Of a DNA stretch of 64,000 nucleotides, positions 1-7,010 are shown one piece after another; positions within the stretch are counted from its first letter, which is position 1, and each line of letters starts with the position of its first letter. The stretch is from Sphingopyxis sp. BE259 (lineage in GTDB: Bacteria; Pseudomonadota; Alphaproteobacteria; Sphingomonadales; Sphingomonadaceae). The DNA lies in contig NZ_JAVDWM010000001.1 in NCBI RefSeq assembly GCF_031457495.1, positions 601,001 to 665,000 on the forward strand, given 5' to 3'. The position numbers and the translations under genes are program-made. Below the pieces are notes generated by a model. That model was not told the origin of the DNA. It searched no databases and saw only the letters and a list, made by a program, of their open reading frames with translations.

Positions 1-176
1 ATCATGGTTTTACCCATTTCGACCTGACGCTGCATTTGGTGCGCCGCGAAGCACCTCCCGAAACCGACGATGCCGCAGCGGAAGGCAGATGGTGGCCGAT
101 CTCGGACCTTGACGCGGCGGGACTGCCGACGCTCTATCGCAAGCTGGTGGGTAAGATGCTGGAGAAAAACGCATGA
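1..176 (+). CDS. mutY: A/G-specific adenine glycosylase MutY, C-terminal end (partial)
   Basis: Only the last 57 codons are present, read in the frame starting at position 3 and ending at the TGA at 174-176. They encode the C-terminal Nudix-like domain of MutY, which recognises 8-oxoguanine so that the mispaired adenine can be excised. Visible hallmarks are HGFTHFDL at the window edge, a W-W-P triplet and the terminal LPTLYRK motif, all typical of MutY C-termini. The glycosylase and iron-sulfur parts lie off the left edge. The stop overlaps the next start (ATGA), so the gene heads a coupled unit with the hydrolase and nudC. Confidence 0.88.
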   Translation, partial: HGFTHFDLTLHLVRREAPPETDDAAAEGRWWPISDLDAAGLPTLYRKLVGKMLEKNA

Positions 177-1459
177 ACATGATGGTTTCGCGCCGGACGC
201 TGCTCGGCGGACTGGCGCTGGGCGGCGGCGCTGCGCTGCTGCCACGCGCCGCCTTCGCGTTCAAGGAAAGCGGCGCACAACTTTATCCCGCGACCCATGC
301 CTTCATCAAAGGTTTCGTCGACCGCCGCGAACTGGCCGGTGCGCTCGCCGCGATCGGCAAGGGACAGGACGCGGCCGAATTTTTCGGCGCCGGGGTGCAG
401 TCGAACGATTCGCCGACGCCGGTCGGTCCCGACACGCTGTGGCGTCTCTATTCGATGACCAAGCCGGTCACCGGGATCGCCGCGATGCTGCTGATCGAAG
501 ACGGCAAGATGAAACTCGACCAGCCGATCGCCGATTTCCTGCCCGCTTTTGCCAAAATGCAGGTGCAGAATACGCCCGATGGGTCGATCACCGACCTGCG
601 CCCGGCGAAAACGCCGATCACGGTGCGCCACCTGCTCACCCACACCGCCGGGCTTGGCTATAACATCATGCAAAAGGGTCCGATCAAAAAGGCCTATGAC
701 GACGCCGGCATCGTCGGCGGTCAGGCCAGCCGGTTGCCGATTCCGGGTTTCGCGGCGGTCACCGCCGCACCCAGCCTGGCGGTAATGGCCGACCGGCTGG
801 CAGCACTGCCGCTGGTTTATGAGCCGGGGACCAAATGGAGCTATTCGATCAGCCTCGATTTGCTGGGCCGGGTGATCGAAGTCGTTTCGGGGCAGCCGTT
901 CGATGCGTTCCTGAAAGCGCGGCTGTTCGATCCGCTGGGCATGACGAGCACCGGCTTCATGGTTGCGGCGAAGGATGTCGGGCGCTTTACCACCAACTAT
1001 GCGCCCTATGGCGGAGCGCTGATCCCCTTCGATCCGGCGACCAGCTCGATCTATCTCGACCCGCCACCCTATCCGTTCGGCGGCGGCGGGCTGGTGTCGA
1101 GCGCGCGCGATTACGACCGCTTCCTTGCGATGCTGCTTGGCGAAGGCGCCACCGGCGGCAAACGGGTGATGAAGGTCGAGACGGCCCGGCTGGCGATGTC
1201 GAACCTGCTGACCGACAGCATCGACCGCAAGGGGACGTTCGTCGATGGCGAGGGTTTTGGTGCGGGCGGCCGCGTGTCGTTGCCGACGTCGCGGGGCGGC
1301 GAAGGTATTTTCGGTTGGGCGGGCGCCGCGGGCACGATCGGCTTCGTCCACCGCGGTCTCGGCTATCGCGCCGCGGGCTATGCGCAATATATGCCCTCGA
1401 ACGCGCTGCCGTTTCAGGAAAAGTTCGGCGAGACCTTTTTCAAGGATGTCATCGCCTGA
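173..1459 (+). CDS. Tat-exported serine hydrolase of the beta-lactamase (class C/esterase) family
   Basis: A 428-residue protein with an N-terminal twin-arginine type signal (S-R-R at 6-8, hydrophobic Leu/Gly/Ala stretch, A-x-A near residue 29), so it is predicted to be periplasmic. The penicillin-binding-protein fold is marked by the catalytic S-M-T-K tetrad at 94-97 and a Y-S-I motif at 224-226 in the position of the Tyr general base. Such proteins are serine hydrolases acting on esters, amides or D-amino-acid peptides; few are true antibiotic-degrading lactamases, and the substrate cannot be read from sequence. The start overlaps the mutY stop (ATGA) and the stop overlaps the nudC start, so the three genes are probably translationally coupled. 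Two further in-frame ATGs follow within four codons. Confidence 0.85.
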   Translation: MNMMVSRRTLLGGLALGGGAALLPRAAFAFKESGAQLYPATHAFIKGFVDRRELAGALAAIGKGQDAAEFFGAGVQSNDSPTPVGPDTLWRLYSMTKPVTGIAAMLLIEDGKMKLDQPIADFLPAFAKMQVQNTPDGSITDLRPAKTPITVRHLLTHTAGLGYNIMQKGPIKKAYDDAGIVGGQASRLPIPGFAAVTAAPSLAVMADRLAALPLVYEPGTKWSYSISLDLLGRVIEVVSGQPFDAFLKARLFDPLGMTSTGFMVAAKDVGRFTTNYAPYGGALIPFDPATSSIYLDPPPYPFGGGGLVSSARDYDRFLAMLLGEGATGGKRVMKVETARLAMSNLLTDSIDRKGTFVDGEGFGAGGRVSLPTSRGGEGIFGWAGAAGTIGFVHRGLGYRAAGYAQYMPSNALPFQEKFGETFFKDVIA

Positions 1460-2328
1460 TGCCCCTGCCGCTGGGCTTTACCGGAGCGTGGCTCGACCGT
1501 GCCGATCATCTGCGTAACGATGCCGCAGGCTTCGCCGCCGCGGTTGCCGACCCCCGCGCGCGGTGTCTGGCGCTCGACGGGATCGATTTTGTGCCCGGAG
1601 AGAGCGGCGGGTTGTTGTGGGAGATGCTCGATCCCGCCGACGACCGCGCGCTGCTGCTGCTCGGCCTCGACGAGGCCGGGCTCCCGCATTTCGTTCGCGA
1701 AGCGGCGGCCGGAGTGCGGATCGACGCGCGTTCGCGGACGGTGATGCGGTTGCTGCCGCTTCTCTCTGGAGAAGAGGCGGCGCTTTATGGCGGCGCGCGC
1801 AGCTTGGTCGACTGGCACGCGCGGCATCGTTTCTGTGCGGTGTGCGGGGCGCCGACCGGCGTGTTCCGCGCCGGTTGGGGGCGGCGCTGCGGCGGCTGCA
1901 ACGCCGAACATTTCCCGCGGGTCGATCCCGTCGTCATCATGCTCGCCGAATGCGACGGACGAGTGCTGGTCGGGCGGCAGGGCGGCTTTCCGCCGGGCTT
2001 TTTCTCGGCGCTGGCGGGGTTCGTCGAACCCGGCGAATCGCTGGAGGAAGCGGTAGCGCGCGAATTGTTCGAGGAAGCGGGCATCCGCGTGGCGGACGTG
2101 AGCTATGTGGCGAGCCAGCCATGGCCATTTCCGTCATCGCTGATGATCGGGTGCCGCGCGGTCACGACTGATCCGGCGTTGACCCTCGATACCACCGAGA
2201 TCGAGGCGGCGATGTGGGTCGACAAGGCCGAAGTGCGCGCCGCGCTGGCGGGCGACATGGGCGCGCCGTTCATGGCGCCGCCGCCACTGGCGATCGCGCG
2301 CTATTTGCTGGAGGATTGGGCGGGCTGA
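1459..2328 (+). CDS. nudC: NAD(+)/NADH diphosphatase NudC
   Basis: A 289-residue Nudix hydrolase that cleaves NAD(H) to NMN(H) and AMP and, in characterised homologues, removes NAD caps from RNA. A four-cysteine zinc ribbon (C126, C129, C144, C147) precedes the Nudix box at about 187-209, which has the full G-x5-E-x7-R-E-x-x-E-E-x-G pattern. The SQPWPFP motif that separates NADH pyrophosphatases from other Nudix enzymes is at 219-225. The start chosen is the ATG that overlaps the upstream TGA by one base; the reading frame stays open further upstream, but only as antisense-free shadow of the hydrolase gene. The C-terminal residues show no oddity. Confidence 0.93.
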   Translation: MPLPLGFTGAWLDRADHLRNDAAGFAAAVADPRARCLALDGIDFVPGESGGLLWEMLDPADDRALLLLGLDEAGLPHFVREAAAGVRIDARSRTVMRLLPLLSGEEAALYGGARSLVDWHARHRFCAVCGAPTGVFRAGWGRRCGGCNAEHFPRVDPVVIMLAECDGRVLVGRQGGFPPGFFSALAGFVEPGESLEEAVARELFEEAGIRVADVSYVASQPWPFPSSLMIGCRAVTTDPALTLDTTEIEAAMWVDKAEVRAALAGDMGAPFMAPPPLAIARYLLEDWAG

Positions 2329-2353
2329 GATTCGGGCGGCTCGACAAATAAGG

Positions 2354-2472
2354 CCGTTCGCCCTGAGGAGCCATTGAGCTTGTCGAAATGGCGTCTCGAA
2401 GGGTCCCAAGGCCGTGCCAAAGTCCTTCGAGACGGGCCTTCGCTCGGCTCAGTCCCTCCTCAGGACGAACGG
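2354..2472. repeat. Palindromic intergenic repeat, GTTCG/CTGAG family
   Basis: Imperfect inverted repeat filling the gap between the convergent nudC and popZ genes. The outer arms are CCGTTCGCCCTGAGGAG and CTCCTCAGGACGAACGG; the inner part contains a second complementary pair around CTTCGAGAC/GTCTCGAAG. Related copies are at 8554-8661, 34744-34832 and 48913-49000. It would form a long hairpin in either transcript and may end transcription from both sides. Confidence 0.8.
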
Positions 2473-2491
2473 TTGCAGTATCAGAATATCA

Positions 2492-2917
2492 TTAAATCCG
2501 CCGCCCGGTAATCCGGCTGATTTCCTTGGCAACCATTGCTTCGACCAGCGGGGGCAGGTTGGCGTCGAGCCAGTCTTTCAACATCGGGCGGAGCGCGTCG
2601 AGCACGACGTCTTCCATGGTCCGACCGGCGACGGCGGGCGCCGCAACGGTTGCAGCGGCCACTGCGGGCGTGATCGCCGCGGTCAGCGCGTCGAGCGACT
2701 GGCGCGCCGCATCGGCACTGGCTTCGGAAACCAGTTCTTCGGTTTCGGCTGCGGGCTGCGGGCCATCATCATCTTCTTCGTCGTGCAGGTCGAGAATGTC
2801 TTCGGCAACCGCGGGCGTGATTTCGCGCGCTGCGCCGGGGGCTTCGTCGCGCGCGATCACGCGCCTGATCGACGACAAAATGTCTTCCATTGATGGTTCC
2901 CGCGACATGTCGCCCAT
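2492..2917 (-). CDS. popZ: PopZ/DUF2497 polar organizing protein
   Basis: A 141-residue acidic protein with the two conserved ends of the PopZ family: an N-terminal helix containing EPSMEDILSSIRRVI and a C-terminal oligomerisation helix containing LRPMLKDWLDANLPPLVE. Between them lies a variable Asp/Glu/Ala/Pro-rich linker. In Caulobacter PopZ forms a polar matrix that anchors the ParB-bound centromere and recruits cell-cycle regulators; the same role here is inferred. The ATG at 2917 is chosen because AGGGGG lies about six bases upstream; an ATG at 2908 is also possible. It is downstream of pcm and tolC on the same strand, a common alphaproteobacterial order. Confidence 0.85.
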   Translation of the reverse strand: MGDMSREPSMEDILSSIRRVIARDEAPGAAREITPAVAEDILDLHDEEDDDGPQPAAETEELVSEASADAARQSLDALTAAITPAVAAATVAAPAVAGRTMEDVVLDALRPMLKDWLDANLPPLVEAMVAKEISRITGRRI

Positions 2918-2994
2918 AACCAACCCCCTAAACCATCGCGATTACCGGATGGTTAACCATCCCCTTACCGATTTGGGGCTGGCTTTGCCAAGCA

Positions 2995-4482
2995 TTATTG
3001 TCGCGGCGGGGCGGGCGGACCAACGGGCACATTGGCGGTTGCCGCGGGGATCGCGCGCGTATCAGTCGCCTGCTGCTGCGGCGCTGGATCGTCGGCCCAG
3101 TCCCAGATCTGGCCGCGCACGCGCTTGTAATTGACCTCGGGATCATAGAGCGCGCCGCCCTCGATCCCCAGATCGCGGGCTTCGGCCTTGCCCATCGCGG
3201 CGAGCACCGAGAAGGCAGCGACGTAGCTGTTGCGCTGCGCCGATACCAGCTGGACCTGGGTGTTCAGATATTCCTGTTCGGCGTTCAAGATGTCGAGGAT
3301 CGACCGGGTGCCGACGCTGTTTTCGGCGCGCACGCCCTCCAGCGACAGGCCGTTGGCGCTCACCGCCTGCTGCGTCGCCGCGATGATCTGTTCGTTCGCC
3401 TGCCACGCGGCATAGGCGCCGCGGGTCTGGGCAATGACACTGCGTTCGACCTCGACGTAATTTTCGATCGCCTGGCTGGTGCGCGACTGCGCTTGCCGGA
3501 CCTGCGCCGACGGACGGCCGCCCTGAAAGATCGGGATCGTCAGCGACAGTCCGGCCGAGGCGCTTTTCGTGGTGTTTTCCGACGTCGGGTCGTTCACCGA
3601 ATTCAGGTTGTTGTTATAGCCGCCGCTGGTTGTCGCCGACAATTTGGGCAGTCGCCCGGCGCGCGCGACGCCGATGTCGGCGCGACTGGCGTTGACCGAC
3701 TGATTCGCGGCCTCGATGTCGGGGTTGCTGGTCAGCGCGATCGCGACCGCCTCGTCGGGCGAGGCGGGCAGGTTCGGCAACTGCGGTGGCTGTTCCAGAT
3801 CGACCGGCGCGTCGCCGACCAGCCGCACATAGGATTCGCGGCTGGCGATCAAATTCGCCTCGGCGGTCCGCAGATCGCCCTCGGCCAGCGCGAGCCGCGC
3901 CTGCGACTGGGCGACGTCGGTACGGGTCAGATCGCCGATCTCGAACCGGTCGCTCGACGCCTGCAAATTGGTCCGCAGCACCGCGACATTCTTCTGGTTC
4001 AGCTGGACGATAGCCTGATCGCGGATGACATCCATATAGGCACCGACGGTCTGCGCAAAAATGCTCGCTTCGGTCGCGCGCAGATCGGCCTGTCCGGCTT
4101 CGACGCGAAATTTGGCGGCCTTCACCGCGTTGCGCACCGCGCCGCCCTGATAGATCGGCACCGACACCTGGCCGCCGACACTGACAAAGCGTTTGGGCGA
4201 GAAAAAGCTGTTGCCGGGCAGGACCAGATTTTCCTGATAGTCGACCCCGACCCCGATGCTCGGCAGCCCGCCCGATTTCTGGATCGGCACATTCTCGTCG
4301 TTGGCGCGCTGTCCGGCGCGCGCCGCGGTCAACGTCGGGTTGTTTTCATACGCCTTCGCCAATGCATCCTGCAGCGTTTCAGCGTGCGCCGCGGGCGATA
4401 ACGTCAGCGCGCCGACCGCCAGGCCAGCGAGCCAGCGGGCGCGGGGGAGAGGCCGTTTCTTATCGGTGTCGAGCATCATCAT
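2995..4482 (-). CDS. tolC: TolC-family outer membrane efflux protein
   Basis: About 495 residues beginning with a Sec signal peptide (hydrophobic core, cleavage likely after A-H-A near residue 34). The mature part starts with ETLQDALAKAYENNPTL, the usual opening of TolC-type channel proteins, and contains the duplicated helical and beta-strand repeats of the family. The channel would span the outer membrane and periplasm and serve RND/ABC efflux or type I secretion. Three consecutive ATGs at 4482, 4479 and 4476 are possible starts; the open frame reaches 4575 but that would run into the upstream pcm gene. The C-terminus is a low-complexity Pro/Ala tail (APPRQ). pcm ends 31 bases upstream, so the two are probably one operon. 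Confidence 0.9.
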   Translation of the reverse strand: MMMLDTDKKRPLPRARWLAGLAVGALTLSPAAHAETLQDALAKAYENNPTLTAARAGQRANDENVPIQKSGGLPSIGVGVDYQENLVLPGNSFFSPKRFVSVGGQVSVPIYQGGAVRNAVKAAKFRVEAGQADLRATEASIFAQTVGAYMDVIRDQAIVQLNQKNVAVLRTNLQASSDRFEIGDLTRTDVAQSQARLALAEGDLRTAEANLIASRESYVRLVGDAPVDLEQPPQLPNLPASPDEAVAIALTSNPDIEAANQSVNASRADIGVARAGRLPKLSATTSGGYNNNLNSVNDPTSENTTKSASAGLSLTIPIFQGGRPSAQVRQAQSRTSQAIENYVEVERSVIAQTRGAYAAWQANEQIIAATQQAVSANGLSLEGVRAENSVGTRSILDILNAEQEYLNTQVQLVSAQRNSYVAAFSVLAAMGKAEARDLGIEGGALYDPEVNYKRVRGQIWDWADDPAPQQQATDTRAIPAATANVPVGPPAPPRQ

Positions 4483-4513
4483 GTCAGCCTGAAACAAGGA
4501 GGGGAGTGGCTTT

Positions 4514-5176
4514 TTAGAAGGTGAAGCCCGCCGGGGCGGTAAAGCCGGGCAGCGGCGCGGCGTCCATGTCGGCAAAGCTGCGCAGCGGCACCGCGCCGCC
4601 AGCCTTGACCCCGTGGACCAGCCGCGTCACCGCGCCTTCGCGGCGCGCCGCGACCAGGCGGCCGCCCTCGACCAGTTGCGCCGCGAGCGCGTCGGGCAGC
4701 ACCTCGATCGCGCCTTCGATGACGATCCGGTCGAACGGCGCGGCGTCGGGTGCCCCGGCGTTCAGCGGTCCGGCGACCCAGCGGATGGCGGGGTCGGTGG
4801 TCGTTGCCTGCGCCATCGCCATCAGCTCGGCCTGTTCCTCGACCGCGTGGACTTCGGCGCCAAGCCGCGACAGCAGTGCGGCCATATAGCCGGTCGCGCT
4901 GCCGATCAGCAGCACGCGCTGGCCGGGGCGGATCGCCGCGGCAACCAGCATCCGGCCGGTGACCAGCGGCGCATTCAGCGCGCGGCCATGGCCTAGCGCG
5001 ATCGCCCGGTCCATATAGGCCACGCTCGCCAGATGGGCGGGAACATACGCCTCGCGCGGCACCGCCGCCATCGCGCCAACCACCGCTGCGTCGATCACGT
5101 CGTTGGTGCGCAGCTGGCTGTCGATCATGGCAGAGCGCATGTCCGCCGCGGTGATTTCGCTAAACTTCGTCGCCAT
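4514..5176 (-). CDS. pcm: Protein-L-isoaspartate O-methyltransferase-like protein
   Basis: A 220-residue SAM-dependent methyltransferase of the PCMT family. It starts with the typical MRSAMIDSQLRTNDV helix and carries a glycine-rich SAM loop in the form LLIGSATGY, where repair enzymes usually have IGxGSGY. It sits directly upstream of tolC, as in many alphaproteobacteria where this divergent PCMT paralogue is kept. Whether it repairs isoaspartyl residues or has another target is unknown; the altered loop argues for caution. The ATG at 5176 is preferred over an upstream codon at 5203 because MATKFSEI aligns with the family start and AAAGG precedes it. Confidence 0.8.
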   Translation of the reverse strand: MATKFSEITAADMRSAMIDSQLRTNDVIDAAVVGAMAAVPREAYVPAHLASVAYMDRAIALGHGRALNAPLVTGRMLVAAAIRPGQRVLLIGSATGYMAALLSRLGAEVHAVEEQAELMAMAQATTTDPAIRWVAGPLNAGAPDAAPFDRIVIEGAIEVLPDALAAQLVEGGRLVAARREGAVTRLVHGVKAGGAVPLRSFADMDAAPLPGFTAPAGFTF

Positions 5177-5237
5177 CAGCCTTTTCCGATTCCCTGGGAC
5201 CACAACCTGTGCGGGGCAGCTCTAGCCCAACCTGCGC

Positions 5238-5257
5238 TGTATTGCAATGGTAATACA
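5238..5257. promoter_or_regulatory. Inverted repeat upstream of pcm-tolC, possible operator
   Basis: TGTATT and AATACA form a perfect 6-bp inverted repeat separated by 8 bases, about 60 bp upstream of pcm. On the minus strand a TTGCAA hexamer overlaps the repeat and TAGAGC follows after 17 bases, a plausible but weak promoter. A dimeric repressor binding here would block that promoter; no regulator gene lies nearby. Confidence 0.35.
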
Positions 5258-5344
5258 GCCTCTGCCCGCATAGACGCGCATAGCGGGCAACGCCGGTGCC
5301 GCCAACCCCGCATCAAGGCGCGGGACGGGGGTGCGGGCGAATCC

Positions 5345-5376
5345 TTGACAAGGCGGCGAAACCCCCTCACTAGCGG
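5345..5376 (+). promoter_or_regulatory. Possible promoter of tRNA-Cys
   Basis: A perfect TTGACA -35 hexamer lies at 5345-5350, about 75 bp upstream of the tRNA. The -10 is poorly defined: CACTAG at 17-bp spacing or TAGCGG at 20. No other plus-strand gene begins nearby, so the tRNA is the likely target. Confidence 0.4.
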
Positions 5377-5426
5377 CGCCGTCCAACACCCGGCCCATCC
5401 TCTAAGGATGCGGCAATTTGGCATGA

Positions 5427-5500
5427 GGCCCGATGGCGGAGTGGTGACGCAGCGGATTGCAAATCCGTGCACGCCGGTTCGATTCCGGCTCGGGCCTCCA
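5427..5500 (+). tRNA. tRNA-Cys (anticodon GCA)
   Basis: A 74-nt tRNA with encoded CCA. The acceptor stem pairs GGCCCGA (5427-5433) with TCGGGCC (5490-5496); the discriminator base is T, as expected for tRNA-Cys. The anticodon loop TTGCAAA holds GCA at 5459-5461 on a GCGGA/TCCGT stem, and the T arm contains GGTTCGATTCC. I see no duplicate of its 3' end nearby, so there is no sign of an element integrated here. Confidence 0.95.
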
Positions 5501-5574
5501 ACAATACCATATTATCACGTAAAATTAACGGCTTAACGCCGTTCCATGTCTAACCGTGGGGTCAAGGTTAGACA

Positions 5575-5697
5575 TCAGATGCCTTTCAGCTTCGGGCGAT
5601 GGTCCTTTGCGCGGTCGCGCAGCATCTGTTTTTCCCACTTCGACAAGCGCGCGATGGCGGCGTCGGCCATGCGTTTCTGGTTCGCTGCGGCGGCCAT
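5575..5697 (-). CDS. Possible 40-residue basic protein
   Basis: A short frame with codon use close to that of the local genes (almost all codons end in G or C). It is preceded by GAGG eight bases before its ATG. The product would be a charged helical peptide rich in Lys and Arg, ending in RPKLKGI; I do not recognise it. It lies opposite the upstream edge of the levansucrase relic, so it may simply be a shadow of that decayed gene. It is given as a candidate only. Confidence 0.3.
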   Translation of the reverse strand: MAAAANQKRMADAAIARLSKWEKQMLRDRAKDHRPKLKGI

Positions 5698-6049
5698 GCC
5701 GGTCGCCTCTATCTCTTCTGGTCGATCCAGGCCAAGGTGTTCGCTCCCGGCATCGCCGCCCCGACCGGGCTTTACGGCGCCGTCGCCGATCCGATCGAAG
5801 GACCCTTGGATGCTGCTGAACGGACATCGCCTGGTCTTTGCCAATCCGGTCCGCGAACCGTTTCAGGCCTGTAGCTGGTGGGTGCTCCCCGACCTGTCGG
5901 TCGCCAGCTTCGTCGATTATTGGGGCACAAATGACGCTAACCGCCGTGACAAACCCGAAGGGCGGCACCATTTTGGTGGCACCTTCGCGCCGTTCCTGCA
6001 CCTGCGGATCGATGGCGGCGCGGCTACCCTGACCGGATGCACAACATGA
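5650..6049 (+). pseudogene. GH68 levansucrase/inulosucrase remnant (C-terminal third, frameshifted)
   Basis: Two adjacent frames together spell the C-terminal part of a family 68 fructosyltransferase. The first piece contains GRLYLFWSIQ, then FAPGIAAPTGLYGAVAD. After a frameshift within 5801-5815 the second piece contains LLNGHRLVFANP, then ACSWWVLPDLSVASFVDYWG, then FGGTFAPFLHLRIDGG, matching in order the levansucrase landmarks GLYG, L-N-G-x-G-L, the SW-V-P strand and the GGT-APT strand. The N-terminal two thirds, including the nucleophile Asp, are missing, and the 5' edge (about 5650) is uncertain. The old stop overlaps the fructokinase start (ATGA), showing that both genes once formed an operon for sucrose breakdown. 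Assignment is from memory of family motifs and has not been aligned. Confidence 0.72.
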
Positions 6050-6939
6050 CCGAATTATTGGCTGGAATCGAGATCGGCGGAACCAAAACGATCGTCGTTC
6101 GCGGCCGCCCCGGCGGCATCCGCGACCGGGACGAGTTTCCGACCCGATCACCGCACGAAACGATCAGCCGTGCGGCCGAGCTGGTCGCACGCTGGCACGC
6201 CGACGCACCGCTCGCCGCGATCGGTATCGCGTCGTTCGGGCCAGTTCGCGTCGATCCGGTGGCGCCGGATTATGGAGCCATTCTGACCACGCCCAAACCC
6301 GGCTGGAGCAACGCGCCGCTGCTGCAATTGATGCACCAGCATGTCGCGCTGCCCGTCGCGGTCGATACCGATGTCAACGGCGCCGCGCTGGCTGAACAGC
6401 ATATGGGGGCCGCCAGAGGCTGCGACAATGTGGTGTATGTCACGATCGGCACCGGTGTCGGCGCGGGGGTGCTGGTCAATGGCCAGCCGATTCACGGCGC
6501 CATGCACCCGGAGACGGGGCATCTGAAGCTGCGCCGCGACCCTGCCGACCGGTTTGCCGGTTACTGCCCTTTTCACGGCGACTGCATCGAAGGATTGCTG
6601 AGCGGCCCGGCCCTTGCGGCGCGGTTTAATCGGCATCCGGGCGAGGTCGGTCCGGACGAGCCGGCATGGCGTCCGGTCATCGCCGACCTTGCCGAATTTT
6701 TCGCCACGCTCCTGCTCGCCTATTCGCCGCAACGCATTGTCGTGGGCGGGGGCGTCGCGCTGAAACAGGCCTGGCTGCTGGCGGCCGCGCGGTCCGAGGT
6801 CGCGCCGCGACTGGGCAATTACCTGTGTGACTTTGACGCCGCCAAGCTCAACGCGACGATCGTTCCCGCCCTGTTGGGTGACAATGCCGGCCCGAATGGG
6901 GCGCTGATCCTGGCGCAAAACGCCGCGGCAAAGCCGTAA
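6046..6939 (+). CDS. ROK-family fructokinase
   Basis: A 297-residue sugar kinase of the ROK family. The ATP phosphate-binding motif GIEIGGTK is at the N-terminus, VDTDVNGAALAE and the GTGVGAG loop follow, and the zinc-binding region reads GH-x(n)-YCPFHGDCIEG. This zinc motif and the overall layout fit bacterial fructokinases (Mak/GmuE type) that make fructose-6-phosphate. The start chosen overlaps the stop of the decayed levansucrase; an in-frame ATG lies nine bases earlier. It appears intact although its partner is broken, so it probably serves other fructose or hexose sources. Substrate is inferred from family and context. Confidence 0.85.
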   Translation: MTELLAGIEIGGTKTIVVRGRPGGIRDRDEFPTRSPHETISRAAELVARWHADAPLAAIGIASFGPVRVDPVAPDYGAILTTPKPGWSNAPLLQLMHQHVALPVAVDTDVNGAALAEQHMGAARGCDNVVYVTIGTGVGAGVLVNGQPIHGAMHPETGHLKLRRDPADRFAGYCPFHGDCIEGLLSGPALAARFNRHPGEVGPDEPAWRPVIADLAEFFATLLLAYSPQRIVVGGGVALKQAWLLAAARSEVAPRLGNYLCDFDAAKLNATIVPALLGDNAGPNGALILAQNAAAKP

Positions 6940-7010
6940 TCTTCGCGGGGACGCGGGTTCGGATTCTGTCCGTCCCGCGACATGACATTGTCGGCGGCAA
7001 ACCCCGGACC

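Noticed and set aside
835..1458. N-terminal extension of NudC
   Set aside because: The upstream part is only the overlapping frame of the serine hydrolase; the ATG at 1459 starts the NudC family sequence.
173..1459. Antibiotic-resistance beta-lactamase
   Set aside because: The fold and SxxK motif are shared by many esterases and peptidases; nothing here shows activity on beta-lactams.
5427..6049. Integrated element at the tRNA-Cys gene
   Set aside because: No integrase gene, no direct repeat of the tRNA 3' end and no composition change; the decayed levansucrase explains the adjacent sequence.
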